A DNA stretch of 17,660 nt from Candidatus Jordarchaeum madagascarense (GTDB taxonomy: Archaea > Asgardarchaeota > Jordiarchaeia > Jordiarchaeales > Jordiarchaeaceae), in the NCBI GenBank assembly GCA_019056875.1, contig DXJA01000312.1, positions 1-17,660 on the forward strand. Direction: 5' to 3'. Below, one piece after another: positions 1 to 7,752 of this stretch. Below the pieces are notes generated by a model. That model had not been told where the DNA came from. It saw only the letters and a list, made by a program, of their open reading frames with translations, and did not search any database. Positions within the stretch are counted from its first letter, which is position 1. Each line of letters opens with the position of its first letter. A program made the translations under genes and the position numbers.

Positions 1-97
1 ATATAGAATTATGAAAAAGTGGATTTGTATAAAATTTTTGATGTGTTATAATTTGTGATAGGTAAAATATTTATCTGGTAAGGGAGAAGCTGAGAGT

Positions 98-628
98 ATG
101 CATGTTGTTTATCCAGAGCAGTTTGAAACTGTTATAAAAATGCTAGACGGAACCAAAGCATTTGTCAGACCGTTAAAACCGGCTGTCGATAAGGACAAAC
201 TGTATGAAATGTACAGCACACTATCAAAGGAAACGAACTATTACCGCTTCTTAAACTATCAACCGGTCACCAGATGGATAGTGGAACAGTGGTGCGAAGT
301 AAACTACGATGACAAAATGGCGCTAGTAGCCATAGTAAAAGTAAATGGAGAGGAAAAAATAATTGCGGATTCCCGATACTACATTGATAAAACCACTGGG
401 GAAGCCGAGATAGCGATAGTCGTACATGATGATTACCAAGGCCAGGGGATAGGAACCAAGCTACTTGAATACACAATTGAGGTGGCAAGAAAAACGGGGG
501 TAAAAACTCTGTACGCTTACTTATCTCCCACAAACAGAAGAATAATACATGTGATTAAGAAACTGGGCTTCACAGTCAAATGGGTTCACGATATTGGCGA
601 ATATAAAGCCAATCTACCCCTGCAATAA
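98..628 (+). CDS. GNAT N-acetyltransferase, Pat-like protein acetyltransferase
   Basis: A single GNAT domain of 176 residues. The acetyl-CoA binding loop (motif A) is clear at residues 107-123, with Q114-G-Q-G-I-G119 as the Q/RxxGxG signature. The N-terminal part (DGTKAFVRPLKP near 17-28, then LSKETNYYRF near 42-51) resembles the GNAT module of Pat enzymes, which acetylate lysines on acetyl-CoA synthetase and, in Sulfolobus, on Alba. The Pat link is inference from these stretches; other GNAT substrates are possible. The ATG at 98 follows a GGGAG about 11 bases upstream, and TATA-like AT-rich sequence lies near 47-73. It is a stand-alone gene convergent with the radical SAM gene, 58 bp apart. 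Confidence 0.82.
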   Translation: MHVVYPEQFETVIKMLDGTKAFVRPLKPAVDKDKLYEMYSTLSKETNYYRFLNYQPVTRWIVEQWCEVNYDDKMALVAIVKVNGEEKIIADSRYYIDKTTGEAEIAIVVHDDYQGQGIGTKLLEYTIEVARKTGVKTLYAYLSPTNRRIIHVIKKLGFTVKWVHDIGEYKANLPLQ

Positions 629-686
629 ACAATCCCTAAACAATATTTGAGTTTTTGATTAAATTATGTGAAACACTTTCTTAATA

Positions 687-1709
687 TTACATCCTGAATG
701 GTAGTTTTGCGTCGGGGGGAATCGTATCAATGTACTTGTTTCGAAACTCCTCACTAATCATGGGGCACTCAGAGAAAATACAAGGTTCACTATACATTGG
801 ATGACTCCACATTCTATCCAGAAGCACTTTCAGAGGCTCATCCCTGACATTCCCAAAGGAAAGAGGCATAAAACAACAAGGTTGCAGGTCGCCGTAGGGC
901 GATATATAAATATACTCCCTGTCCGCCACTCCCCTACACTTACTTGAAGCTTGATTTTGGAAATAGAAATCTCGGCAAACAAATGGGAACTCCACGATTT
1001 CCCTAACCCTCTCTTCCTCCTTGGGAGATAATCTTACATCAACATTGTGCAACCATCTACCGGCCGGGGTGGGTAAAAGGTATCTTACTCCTGTGGCATC
1101 CAAATCCTTTGCCATTTGAATTACTCTTTCAAAATCACCATTACTTAGACTTTCTTTCGTAATATACGTGGATAACACGCACTTTAATCCTACATCAAGC
1201 GCGTTTTTTACCGCTTGAACCGCCTTTTCAAAACATCCTTTGAATCTTCGATACTCATCGTGTTGCTCCGCGTATGGACTGTCAATGCTAACATAGAGTA
1301 GATCCAAACCACTGTCCTTCAATTGTTGAGCAAAATCTTTAGTGACGCATATCCCGTTGGTGTCCACAAACACGAACACTGATCTGTCCGAAGCGTAGCT
1401 TATTAGCTCCATGAGATCCGTTCTCAGGGTTGGCTCACCACCGAAAAAGTTGACTGCCAAAGTTTTATTGGCTTGATCCAACACGTCCTTAACCTCTTCG
1501 GTTGTAAGCTCTCTGTGTTTTTCTTTCTGATAATTGCCAGTACAGCAGTGCCTACAATTACATTGACATTGATAAGTTATACCAAACATCAAGTACGAGA
1601 CTGGACCTTTTTTCCCAATCCAATCAACGAGCTTTTCCAAGTCCAAGTCTAATGGAATACCTTTCTCCAACCACAAAGCACCATCATCCCTGTATCGACT
1701 AGGCTCCAT
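687..1709 (-). CDS. Radical SAM protein with SPASM-like C-terminal cysteines
   Basis: Numbered from the upstream ATG at 1742, the protein has 351 residues. The radical SAM cluster motif CX3CX2C is C59-C63-C66, followed by GGEP at 101-104 on the SAM-binding strand. The C-terminal third carries C256, C269, C289, C290, C321 and C326 around an ISPYGDLQPCC segment, the layout of SPASM/twitch auxiliary-cluster domains found in peptide and cofactor maturases. No precursor peptide or cofactor gene adjoins it, so the substrate is unknown. I place the start at the ATG at 1709 because GAGGT (1717-1721) sits 7 bases upstream. The ATG at 1742 has no ribosome site and lies only about 20 bases from the TATA box, so it would need a leaderless message. 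Confidence 0.85.
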   Translation of the reverse strand: MEPSRYRDDGALWLEKGIPLDLDLEKLVDWIGKKGPVSYLMFGITYQCQCNCRHCCTGNYQKEKHRELTTEEVKDVLDQANKTLAVNFFGGEPTLRTDLMELISYASDRSVFVFVDTNGICVTKDFAQQLKDSGLDLLYVSIDSPYAEQHDEYRRFKGCFEKAVQAVKNALDVGLKCVLSTYITKESLSNGDFERVIQMAKDLDATGVRYLLPTPAGRWLHNVDVRLSPKEEERVREIVEFPFVCRDFYFQNQASSKCRGVADREYIYISPYGDLQPCCFMPLSFGNVRDEPLKVLLDRMWSHPMYSEPCIFSECPMISEEFRNKYIDTIPPDAKLPFRM

Positions 1710-1758
1710 TCCAACAACCTCTCTTTTTTCAATTTTGCTCATTATCTTAAATTTGCAA

Positions 1759-1766
1759 TTTAAATA
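1759..1766 (-). promoter_or_regulatory. TATA box of the radical SAM gene
   Basis: On the minus strand this reads TATTTAAA. It predicts a transcript start near 1737, downstream of the 1742 ATG, which supports translation from the 1709 ATG with its own GAGGT. Position-based inference only. Confidence 0.4.
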
Positions 1767-1806
1767 CTTTATGATTCAGAAATACGCTTCCAAAAAGATG
1801 GAAATA

Positions 1807-1828
1807 TTAGCTTATTAGTAATAGCTAA
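1807..1828. promoter_or_regulatory. Near-palindromic element upstream of the radical SAM gene
   Basis: TTAGCT and AGCTAA arms enclose ATTA-G-TAAT, giving a nearly continuous 10-bp hairpin with one unpaired T. It lies 40-60 bp upstream of the radical SAM TATA box and could be an operator. It also lies in the 3' region of the agmatinase gene. The 1743-1991 gap otherwise shows nothing recognisable. Confidence 0.25.
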
Positions 1829-1991
1829 GGATGGTGCTTCTGGTTTAAAAACTATTCCACACAAGAGAAGTAAACAGAACAAACCAAGCTAGGCTAACCA
1901 TAATAACGCAACGAATAGGAATTACAAAATATTCTAAACAACTAGGATTCTAGTCAGCATCTCTTTTGATCCAAACCTCGATTTAAACCTA

Positions 1992-2921
1992 CTATCTTTT
2001 ATCCCTTATAGCTGCTAAAAAGTCTATTATGAGTCTTGACGCTGTCTGTGCCGTGACTCCCGCTGGATCGTAAAGCGGGTTCACCTCCACCAAGTCAAAC
2101 CCCACAATATTTCCTTTCCTAGGCAGAGCTGTGAGCATCTCCCTCATCTGAAGATACGTAAATCCTCCGGGCTCAGGGGTTCCGGTTCCGGGAGCCACCG
2201 AAGGGTCGAGAGCGTCTATATCTATTGAAACATAAATGTTTTCAGCCTCTGGAACCTGCTCTAACACCCACTGGGCTCCCTGTTTTATGGCTCTCTCGGC
2301 CGTAATTATTTTTGAGCCGTACTTTTCCGCTTCATCCGTTATAAAAGTGGGGTTAAGTAATCCTCTTATGCCTATTTGTGTGATACCCTTAACAAACTCC
2401 AGTTCTGTAGCCCTCTTAAACGGGTTTGCATGACTAATTCTTATTCCCGCCACTTCATCCATAAAATCCAAGTGAGTGTCGAAATGCACTATGTCAAGGG
2501 GCTTATCCTTAAACGCCCTAACCACCGGGAACGTGATCGAGTGGTCACCCCCCAGAGTTACCGGAAACACCCTATTGCCTATGATTTCCTGAAGGTACAT
2601 TGTGATTAGGTCCAAGTTCAACTCACTCAATGTAGGTGCTACTATCACATCACCATAGTCGATAATTTTGGTACCAGCAAGCTTGTATCTCCCAAGCTCA
2701 ACGTCGAATATTCCCTGCTCGGCTTGGAAGAAGGGACCGTAAATCTGGGAGGCTTCCCTAATGGCTCTCGGCCCATACCTCGTTCCCGGACGGTTTGTGA
2801 CCCCCTGATCTAAGGGGGCTCCAACAATCGCTACGTCCACACCCTCTAGGTTTTTGGTGTAAGGGAATTTACAGAATGTTGAAACACCGACAAAGGGTAA
2901 CTCGTCACCCACACTACTCAT
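1992..2921 (-). CDS. speB: Agmatinase / ureohydrolase family protein
   Basis: A 309-residue arginase/agmatinase-family enzyme, full length for the family. Metal ligands are all visible: GGDHS at 124-128 (H127), HFDTHLD at 146-152 (D148, H150, D152) and SIDIDALDP at 232-240 (D234, D236), followed by the PGTGTPEPGG loop at 244-253. The binuclear Mn site should hydrolyse a guanidino group to release urea, most likely agmatine to putrescine in polyamine synthesis. Archaeal relatives also act on aminopropylagmatine or guanidino acids, so the substrate is not proved. The start is firm: AGGAGG at 2929-2934 lies 7 bases before the ATG. It is divergent from the dehydrogenase at 3086. Confidence 0.88.
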   Translation of the reverse strand: MSSVGDELPFVGVSTFCKFPYTKNLEGVDVAIVGAPLDQGVTNRPGTRYGPRAIREASQIYGPFFQAEQGIFDVELGRYKLAGTKIIDYGDVIVAPTLSELNLDLITMYLQEIIGNRVFPVTLGGDHSITFPVVRAFKDKPLDIVHFDTHLDFMDEVAGIRISHANPFKRATELEFVKGITQIGIRGLLNPTFITDEAEKYGSKIITAERAIKQGAQWVLEQVPEAENIYVSIDIDALDPSVAPGTGTPEPGGFTYLQMREMLTALPRKGNIVGFDLVEVNPLYDPAGVTAQTASRLIIDFLAAIRDKR

Positions 2922-2976
2922 CTATTTTCCTCCTACGCTCAAAGCTTTTTTCATTTAATTTCAACCACTCTCTCTA

Positions 2977-2998
2977 AAAGATTTTTCTACAAATCTTT
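2977..2998. promoter_or_regulatory. 8-bp inverted repeat in a divergent promoter region
   Basis: AAAGATTT and AAATCTTT are separated by 6 bases. The element lies between the agmatinase (-) and dehydrogenase (+) genes, close to where both promoters must be. A shared operator is possible, but AT-rich sequence produces such repeats by chance. Confidence 0.3.
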
Positions 2999-3085
2999 CC
3001 AATTTTACAATTAATTTTCCGATATAGTTTTAATACTGTTTTCGTGTTTAAAATTATAAAAGTCGATAAATGAGGCGTGTTTGTT

Positions 3086-4048
3086 TTGAAAGCTTTACTA
3101 ATAGAGAATGGCGAAGCCAAAATTGTTGAGGATTATCATAAACCCGAGATAAAACCCGGTTGGACTTTAATTAAACCCCGTGTCGTTGGAATTTGTAAAA
3201 CGGATTTGGAACTCATGAAAGGATATATGAATTTTAGCGGAGTGCCGGGCCACGAGTTCGTGGGTGTTGTTGAGGAGGCAAGTGATGAGAAACTTTTAGG
3301 AAGACGCGTGGTGGGTGAAATAAATTTCGCATGCGGCTCCTGCGAATATTGCAAGACAGGTTTGCAGAGGCATTGTCCCAATAGGAGTGTTCTGGGCATA
3401 CAAAACGCGGATGGCGTTTTCGCCGAGTATACAACACTGCCCCAGGAGAATATTCATGTTCTTCCCGAAGGCGTAAGTGATGACCAAGCAGTGTTCGTGG
3501 AGCCTCTGGCAGCCTCTCTGGAGATCTTAATGCAGACCCACATTAAGCCAACTTGGAGAATATACGTTTTAGGCGATGGAAAACTCGGCTTGCTAATTAC
3601 TCAGGTTCTGAGGCTTACCGGCTGTGATTTGACACTGGTGGGCAAACATGAAAACAAATTGAGAATAGTTGAAAGAATGGGTGTTAAAACCAGCACTCTT
3701 GAGAAGGTACCTGAAATAAAGGCTGATCTGGTGGTTGAATGCACTGGCAATCCCAAAGGCTACAGCTTGGCGAAAAGGCTGATTCGCCCCTCGGGAACAA
3801 TAATTGCGAAGAGCACCTACCATCAGAATCTGGAGTTGAACTGGTCAGAAATCGTAGTAGACGAAATCACCATCATAGGCTCAAGATGCGGCCCCTTCAC
3901 GCCAGCGATAAGACTTCTAGAGCTGGGACTTATTGATACGGACTCTTTGATAACAGCCAGATACCAGTTCAAAGAAGTGTTAAAAGCGTTTGACCACGCG
4001 CGAAATTCCGAAGCAATAAAAATACTAGTCCAAATGGGAAAAGGGTGA
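3086..4048 (+). CDS. Zinc-dependent medium-chain alcohol dehydrogenase family protein
   Basis: An MDR-family oxidoreductase of 320 residues from the start chosen. It shows the catalytic-zinc region GICKTD with a following GHEF, and the structural-zinc lobe CGSCEYCKTGLQRHC with four cysteines. The nucleotide-binding loop LGDGKLG sits in a Rossmann fold, so NAD(P)-linked oxidation of an alcohol or polyol is likely; the substrate cannot be read from sequence. The TTG at 3086 gives the usual MKALLIENG-type N-terminus and follows GAGG (3072-3075) by 10 bases. A GTG at 3077 is in frame but only one base from that site. AT-rich TATA candidates lie at 3021-3061. It ends 45 bp from the convergent GTPase gene. 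Confidence 0.85.
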   Translation: MKALLIENGEAKIVEDYHKPEIKPGWTLIKPRVVGICKTDLELMKGYMNFSGVPGHEFVGVVEEASDEKLLGRRVVGEINFACGSCEYCKTGLQRHCPNRSVLGIQNADGVFAEYTTLPQENIHVLPEGVSDDQAVFVEPLAASLEILMQTHIKPTWRIYVLGDGKLGLLITQVLRLTGCDLTLVGKHENKLRIVERMGVKTSTLEKVPEIKADLVVECTGNPKGYSLAKRLIRPSGTIIAKSTYHQNLELNWSEIVVDEITIIGSRCGPFTPAIRLLELGLIDTDSLITARYQFKEVLKAFDHARNSEAIKILVQMGKG

Positions 4049-4093
4049 GAACAAACCCTTTATGGTGAAGGTTGGCTGCCCCGGTTTTCCTTT

Positions 4094-5287
4094 TTAGATT
4101 ATTCCTATGTTGCGTATCCAAGGCTGGAGCTCCTCTCCCAGTATGTTTAGAACACCGCTTTTCTCAGTGGATGGCAATACTCCCGCTATGTAGACGGTTT
4201 TATCCTCCCAGTCTGCAGGTTTACAAACAATAATTTGGTTTGGCCCCAGCTCCACAGTCATGGTGCTGGCTTTTAGAGAATAATTATTTGTCAAAGTTTC
4301 TCGAAGCCAAATCATTCTCATAGTGGTTGTCGACAGCACTTTCTGATAGTTTGACGTATAGTCCGCGATTAATAGAGCCTTATCATCAAAAAGCATCAAA
4401 TCCCTACTCCCCAACAGGTCTCCGTATTCCCTAAGTATCCCCTCAATTACTGGCAACACGTTGGAAATTTTTCTCAAAACAGTTGAAAAACTCAGAAACA
4501 GTTTCTCAGCTTCAAAAACACTCGTATTATCCACGTGGAACCGGTCAGAACGAACCTTTCGAAAAATCTTAGCAATATTCTTCCTCAGTAACTCCAATCT
4601 CTCCAAGTGGTCCGGTGACTCCACTTCAGCATCCCACTTATTTAGGAAAACCGCAGTGTAGGGAATCCCGCCGAGAGAACTGTAAACATCAAGTACACTA
4701 TTCAGGTAATCCAGAGCCTCATTAAATCGACCATAATCCTGAGCATCAATCACAAAAACCAGCAAATCAGTCTGACCAAAAACCTCACCCTTCTCCTCAA
4801 GATACTTCAACCGGTACTGCTCCAAACCACCCATATCCAATATCTCAGCCTGTATCCAGCCAAACAAGGTAACTTCCTCTCTCCGCAAGCCTTCCGTAGG
4901 CCCCAACTCGGTAAGAGTTTTTTGCTGATTCACTGAAACAGGCACGCACCCGGTCATCAAAGTTTGAATAATCGCAGTCTTACCCACATTATCCAGACCA
5001 GAAAAAACAATCTTCTTCTGATCCCTCACATTCCCCTCACTAATAGCCACCAATATCCTCGCAACATGAATCCACTTCTCAAGCTGAGACCGACCAATCC
5101 CCGTTAACTGAGAAAGACTCCGAGAATCCTGCTGAGACAGCTTCTTAACATTCTTCACATTATGTTCCTTCAGCAACCTACCGGTATCAGAACTAATTCC
5201 CACAATGATCTGAGGCGATAACTTCGGAATCCTCTTAACGTCAACCAGCTCTTTTGTTAAAAATTCCCTTACTCTCTGAAAACTCAT
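4094..5287 (-). CDS. Arf/Rag-like GTPase with N-terminal helix-hairpin-helix and C-terminal domain
   Basis: Numbered from the ATG at 5320 (408 aa). Residues 36-90 look like a helix-hairpin-helix module (TGIGRSQLEKW). The G domain follows: P-loop GLDNVGKT 108-115, switch I PTEG 141-144, DMGG 162-165, NKWD 227-230. These resemble Arf, Rag/Gtr and MglA-type GTPases. The residue after DMGG, normally the catalytic Gln, is Leu166. Residues about 300-408 form a separate alpha/beta domain that could be roadblock/longin-like. No membrane segment is seen. I prefer the ATG at 5287, preceded by GGGGTAGGT. The ATG at 5320 lacks a ribosome site but lies 26 bases from a TATA box, so a leaderless 408-residue form is possible. 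Divergent from the VWA gene. Confidence 0.82.
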   Translation of the reverse strand: MSFQRVREFLTKELVDVKRIPKLSPQIIVGISSDTGRLLKEHNVKNVKKLSQQDSRSLSQLTGIGRSQLEKWIHVARILVAISEGNVRDQKKIVFSGLDNVGKTAIIQTLMTGCVPVSVNQQKTLTELGPTEGLRREEVTLFGWIQAEILDMGGLEQYRLKYLEEKGEVFGQTDLLVFVIDAQDYGRFNEALDYLNSVLDVYSSLGGIPYTAVFLNKWDAEVESPDHLERLELLRKNIAKIFRKVRSDRFHVDNTSVFEAEKLFLSFSTVLRKISNVLPVIEGILREYGDLLGSRDLMLFDDKALLIADYTSNYQKVLSTTTMRMIWLRETLTNNYSLKASTMTVELGPNQIIVCKPADWEDKTVYIAGVLPSTEKSGVLNILGEELQPWIRNIGII

Positions 5288-5342
5288 ACGACCTACCCCA
5301 ATTGGTAAACACGCATCCATAAAAATTCCAGATTTTTAGTAA

Positions 5343-5350
5343 AAATTTAA
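5343..5350 (-). promoter_or_regulatory. TATA box of the GTPase gene
   Basis: Reads TTAAATTT on the minus strand, centred about 26 bases upstream of 5320. This predicts transcription starting at or next to the upstream ATG. Confidence 0.4.
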
Positions 5351-5471
5351 GAACCACAGTAATTATAACTCTTTTGTTATCCATAACCCGCCAAAAAATA
5401 ACAAATTTTTAACCGAAAAAAGCCAGAGCACACCAACCAAATCTGCAGAATGAAAAGCATTTATTAACTCC

Positions 5472-5482
5472 GAATTTAAATT
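5472..5482 (+). promoter_or_regulatory. TATA box of the Cdc48N-VWA gene
   Basis: GAATTTAAATT is centred near 5477 and predicts a transcript start near 5503. That leaves a leader of about 27 bases holding the GAGGT ribosome site at 5516-5520. Confidence 0.45.
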
Positions 5483-5529
5483 AGAAATCAACAAAATTCT
5501 CCGCAACGAGAATGCGAGGTACCGATGAA

Positions 5530-6813
5530 ATGGAACTCGAAATAGTTAAAGCAGGCGAAACCGAAGGCTCGGCATTCATCCACCCCGAAACTGCAAAAAC
5601 TGAAGGAATCTACGAAGGAAACATAATCTTATTCGAAGACCCCACCACTGGAAACTTCGGCGCCGCCCCAGTATACACCGACAAAAAGGTGGAAAAGAAC
5701 AAGATAAAAATCGACTCCACCCTAGTAGAATCAAGCGGACTCGACGAAGGATTCACAGTCACAGTCAAAAACTACACCGGAAAACTCCAACCCCTAAGAC
5801 GAATAATAATAGGAGTAGAACCCCTCAGCGGACAATCACCCGAAGACGTATTCAAACAAGCCCAAGAAAGAAGAAGCGAACTAAAAAAACTCCTAAACAA
5901 AAGAGTCATCTTCAAAAAAATGAAACTCAGATGGAAAGACCTCGAATCCAACATCAGCATAGAATCCACCGAACCCGACCTCAAAGGACAAGAATTCGCC
6001 ATAGTCAACTGGCCCGAAATCGAAAGAGCCGAAATAGTACCCATAGGACCAGCCATGCCCTTCAACGCCATACTACTCATCGACGTATCTGGAAGTATGA
6101 GCACCAAAGACATGAAAGTAGTAAACATAGCACCAGCAAGAGAAGGCATAGTCAGCCTACTCGAATCAGAACAAATCTCAAGCTTCCTCAGCAGATTCGA
6201 AGAAGGAGACGACGTAAAAAGAAGACACGGAGCAGCATTCGCATCACTACTATACCTAGCAGAAAAAGTAGGAAGGGGATACGGAGAAAAAGTAGCCATA
6301 GCCACCTACCACGACGAAGCCAAAATCGTAAAATTTGACGGAAACGAATACTACGACGCCACCACCGGAAAAATAGACCAAGTAGCAGACACCATACTCA
6401 CCGAAGTCGCCTACAAAACCGGAGGGTACACAAACATGAGCGATGCCCTGCGCAAGGCGATCGGCTTGCTTAAGAAGTCGTTTAAGAGTGGTGGACAGAA
6501 CATGCTAATCTTCCTGACTGATGGTTTTCCGCAGGGTACGGATACTGAGGAGGCTGTGATGTCGATTGTGGAGCGTGAACTTGCGCAGCTTCCAAATGTT
6601 GTCTTATACACCGTGGGGCTAGGCGGTGAGGTTAACGACCGGCTCATGGAGAATATCGCCACCGTGACTGGAGGAGTCTATTTCAAGGCTACTGATCTGG
6701 GCAAGCTTCTCAACTGGTACAGTGAGCTTGCTAGGACTTTTACGAAGGCTGTTCATCAGAAGGAGAAGACTCCGGAGGAAGAGGCAGCGGCTGCGGAAAC
6801 TAGTAGCAAATAA
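5530..6813 (+). CDS. Cdc48-N-like double-psi barrel fused to a VWA domain
   Basis: From the ATG at 5530 the protein has 427 residues. Residues 1-84 resemble the Cdc48/VAT N-terminal double-psi barrel (IKIDSTLVESSGLDEGFTV near 59-77). Residues about 85-175, with IESTEPDLKG, resemble the second half of that N domain. A VWA domain follows at about 178-400 with a complete MIDAS: D185-x-S187-x-S189, T301 in GGYTNM and D331 in LTDG. The C-terminus is an acidic, Ala-rich tail. The role is inferred: a metal-dependent adaptor with a substrate-recruiting barrel but no AAA ATPase. The start is set by GAGGT at 5516-5520, 9 bases upstream; an in-frame ATG at 5512 overlaps that site. The codon style changes sharply at about 6421. 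Confidence 0.82.
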   Translation: MELEIVKAGETEGSAFIHPETAKTEGIYEGNIILFEDPTTGNFGAAPVYTDKKVEKNKIKIDSTLVESSGLDEGFTVTVKNYTGKLQPLRRIIIGVEPLSGQSPEDVFKQAQERRSELKKLLNKRVIFKKMKLRWKDLESNISIESTEPDLKGQEFAIVNWPEIERAEIVPIGPAMPFNAILLIDVSGSMSTKDMKVVNIAPAREGIVSLLESEQISSFLSRFEEGDDVKRRHGAAFASLLYLAEKVGRGYGEKVAIATYHDEAKIVKFDGNEYYDATTGKIDQVADTILTEVAYKTGGYTNMSDALRKAIGLLKKSFKSGGQNMLIFLTDGFPQGTDTEEAVMSIVERELAQLPNVVLYTVGLGGEVNDRLMENIATVTGGVYFKATDLGKLLNWYSELARTFTKAVHQKEKTPEEEAAAAETSSK

Positions 6814-6842
6814 TTTATTCCTTACTGCTTTAGTTATTTCAC

Positions 6843-6849
6843 TTTTTTT
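6843..6849 (+). terminator. T-run terminator after the VWA gene
   Basis: A run of seven T 30 bases after the stop codon, followed by further T-rich sequence to about 6912, fits the archaeal oligo-T termination signal. Confidence 0.4.
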
Positions 6850-7157
6850 CATATTCCTTTCTAATGATAGAGATATTTTACAGATTTTTTCATTTCTTAC
6901 AAATCACTTTTATTTTTGTAATGTTACTTGAAGAATAATCATTATTTCCAGTTATTTGAAATATTACCGTTAAAAATAAATATCTTTTGTGAATAGTACA
7001 TCACAGCATTACAATGTTTGCAGATTTGGGATATTAAGAGAGACGGGGTTTTCTGCTTTGAATCAAAGTAGGCTATAACAGCCACCACACACTCAAGCAG
7101 AATTAGATACTAGAGGGAGAGAAGAAGGGCAAAGTTAGAAGGAGGAACTGGATATAC
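6850..7157. other. Gene-free stretch upstream of the small winged-helix-like ORF
   Basis: AT-rich, with a TATA-like AAAATAAATAT near 6974-6984 and a purine-rich tract at 7113-7150 ending in GGAGG. I see no tRNA, repeat or conserved ORF in it. Confidence 0.4.
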
Positions 7158-7478
7158 ATGTTTCCAAACAATCAATTAGAAAGGTTAGGTAAATTAATAG
7201 AAAAAGAAATTAAAATTAAAAAACCATATAAACTTTTATCATGGTGTCGAAATTTTGGTATAACCGATGAACAAGCCTACCAAGTTCTGTTTGACGCGCT
7301 GGACTTAGGGGTATTAGTTGAAAAGGGTAAAAAGTATATTATTAAGAATTGGATAATTGGATTTGGCGGAAGGCATCGCAGTGGGCGAGTCTTTTATGTG
7401 TATCCACGAAACGGCGAATACGCAGAACATGTTTTGAACGGTCTAAAGCCACCATTATCAATAAAAGCGGTACTCTAA
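7158..7478 (+). CDS. Hypothetical protein, winged-helix-like
   Basis: A 106-residue protein I do not recognise. Residues 5-68 alternate helices and a short beta hairpin (ITDEQAYQVLFDALDLGVLVEKGKKYIIK), which resembles a winged-helix DNA-binding fold, and the remainder is basic. No cysteine cluster or membrane segment is seen. GGAGG at 7141-7145 lies 12 bases before the ATG, rather far. A reading frame shifted by -1 continues to 7609 with lysine/arginine-rich, coding-like sequence, so the gene may have lost its natural C-terminus. Its A-rich composition differs from the G/T-rich + strand on both sides. Confidence 0.5.
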   Translation: MFPNNQLERLGKLIEKEIKIKKPYKLLSWCRNFGITDEQAYQVLFDALDLGVLVEKGKKYIIKNWIIGFGGRHRSGRVFYVYPRNGEYAEHVLNGLKPPLSIKAVL

Positions 7479-7609
7479 GCAGGACTAAACGATATCGAGA
7501 AAAATTCCTTAAGAAATTGACCGAGATAAGTCAGAAAAGGAGCAGAGGAAACTACTACCCTTGGTATGGCTGGGAGGAAGGCTCTGGAAAAAATCAAGCG
7601 ACGAATTAG
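7450..7609 (+). pseudogene. Possible frameshifted C-terminal extension of the 7158 gene
   Basis: In the frame that overlaps the end of the upstream ORF, the sequence reads on as a basic segment (RTKRYREKFLKKLTE, then RGNYYPWYGWEEG) to a stop at 7609. A -1 shift near ATAAAAGCGG (about 7459-7468) would join the two. The short third frame from about 7567 also reads as basic protein. This may be decay of a longer gene. Weak without homologues. Confidence 0.25.
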
Positions 7610-7752
7610 AAGAGCTATAAAATAATAATGTGCAGTTGCCTACAAGACATGTCTTTGGTCTTCATTTTTTACATTTTTAATAGTATGATTGGAAAATTAA
7701 GACATTTGTCAGCTACTCAAGTAATGATATAGATTATGGGAAATAACTCAAA

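Noticed and set aside
5931..6338. + strand frame rich in Arg, His and Ser within the VWA gene
   Set aside because: An out-of-frame product of the A/C-rich composition of the VWA gene.
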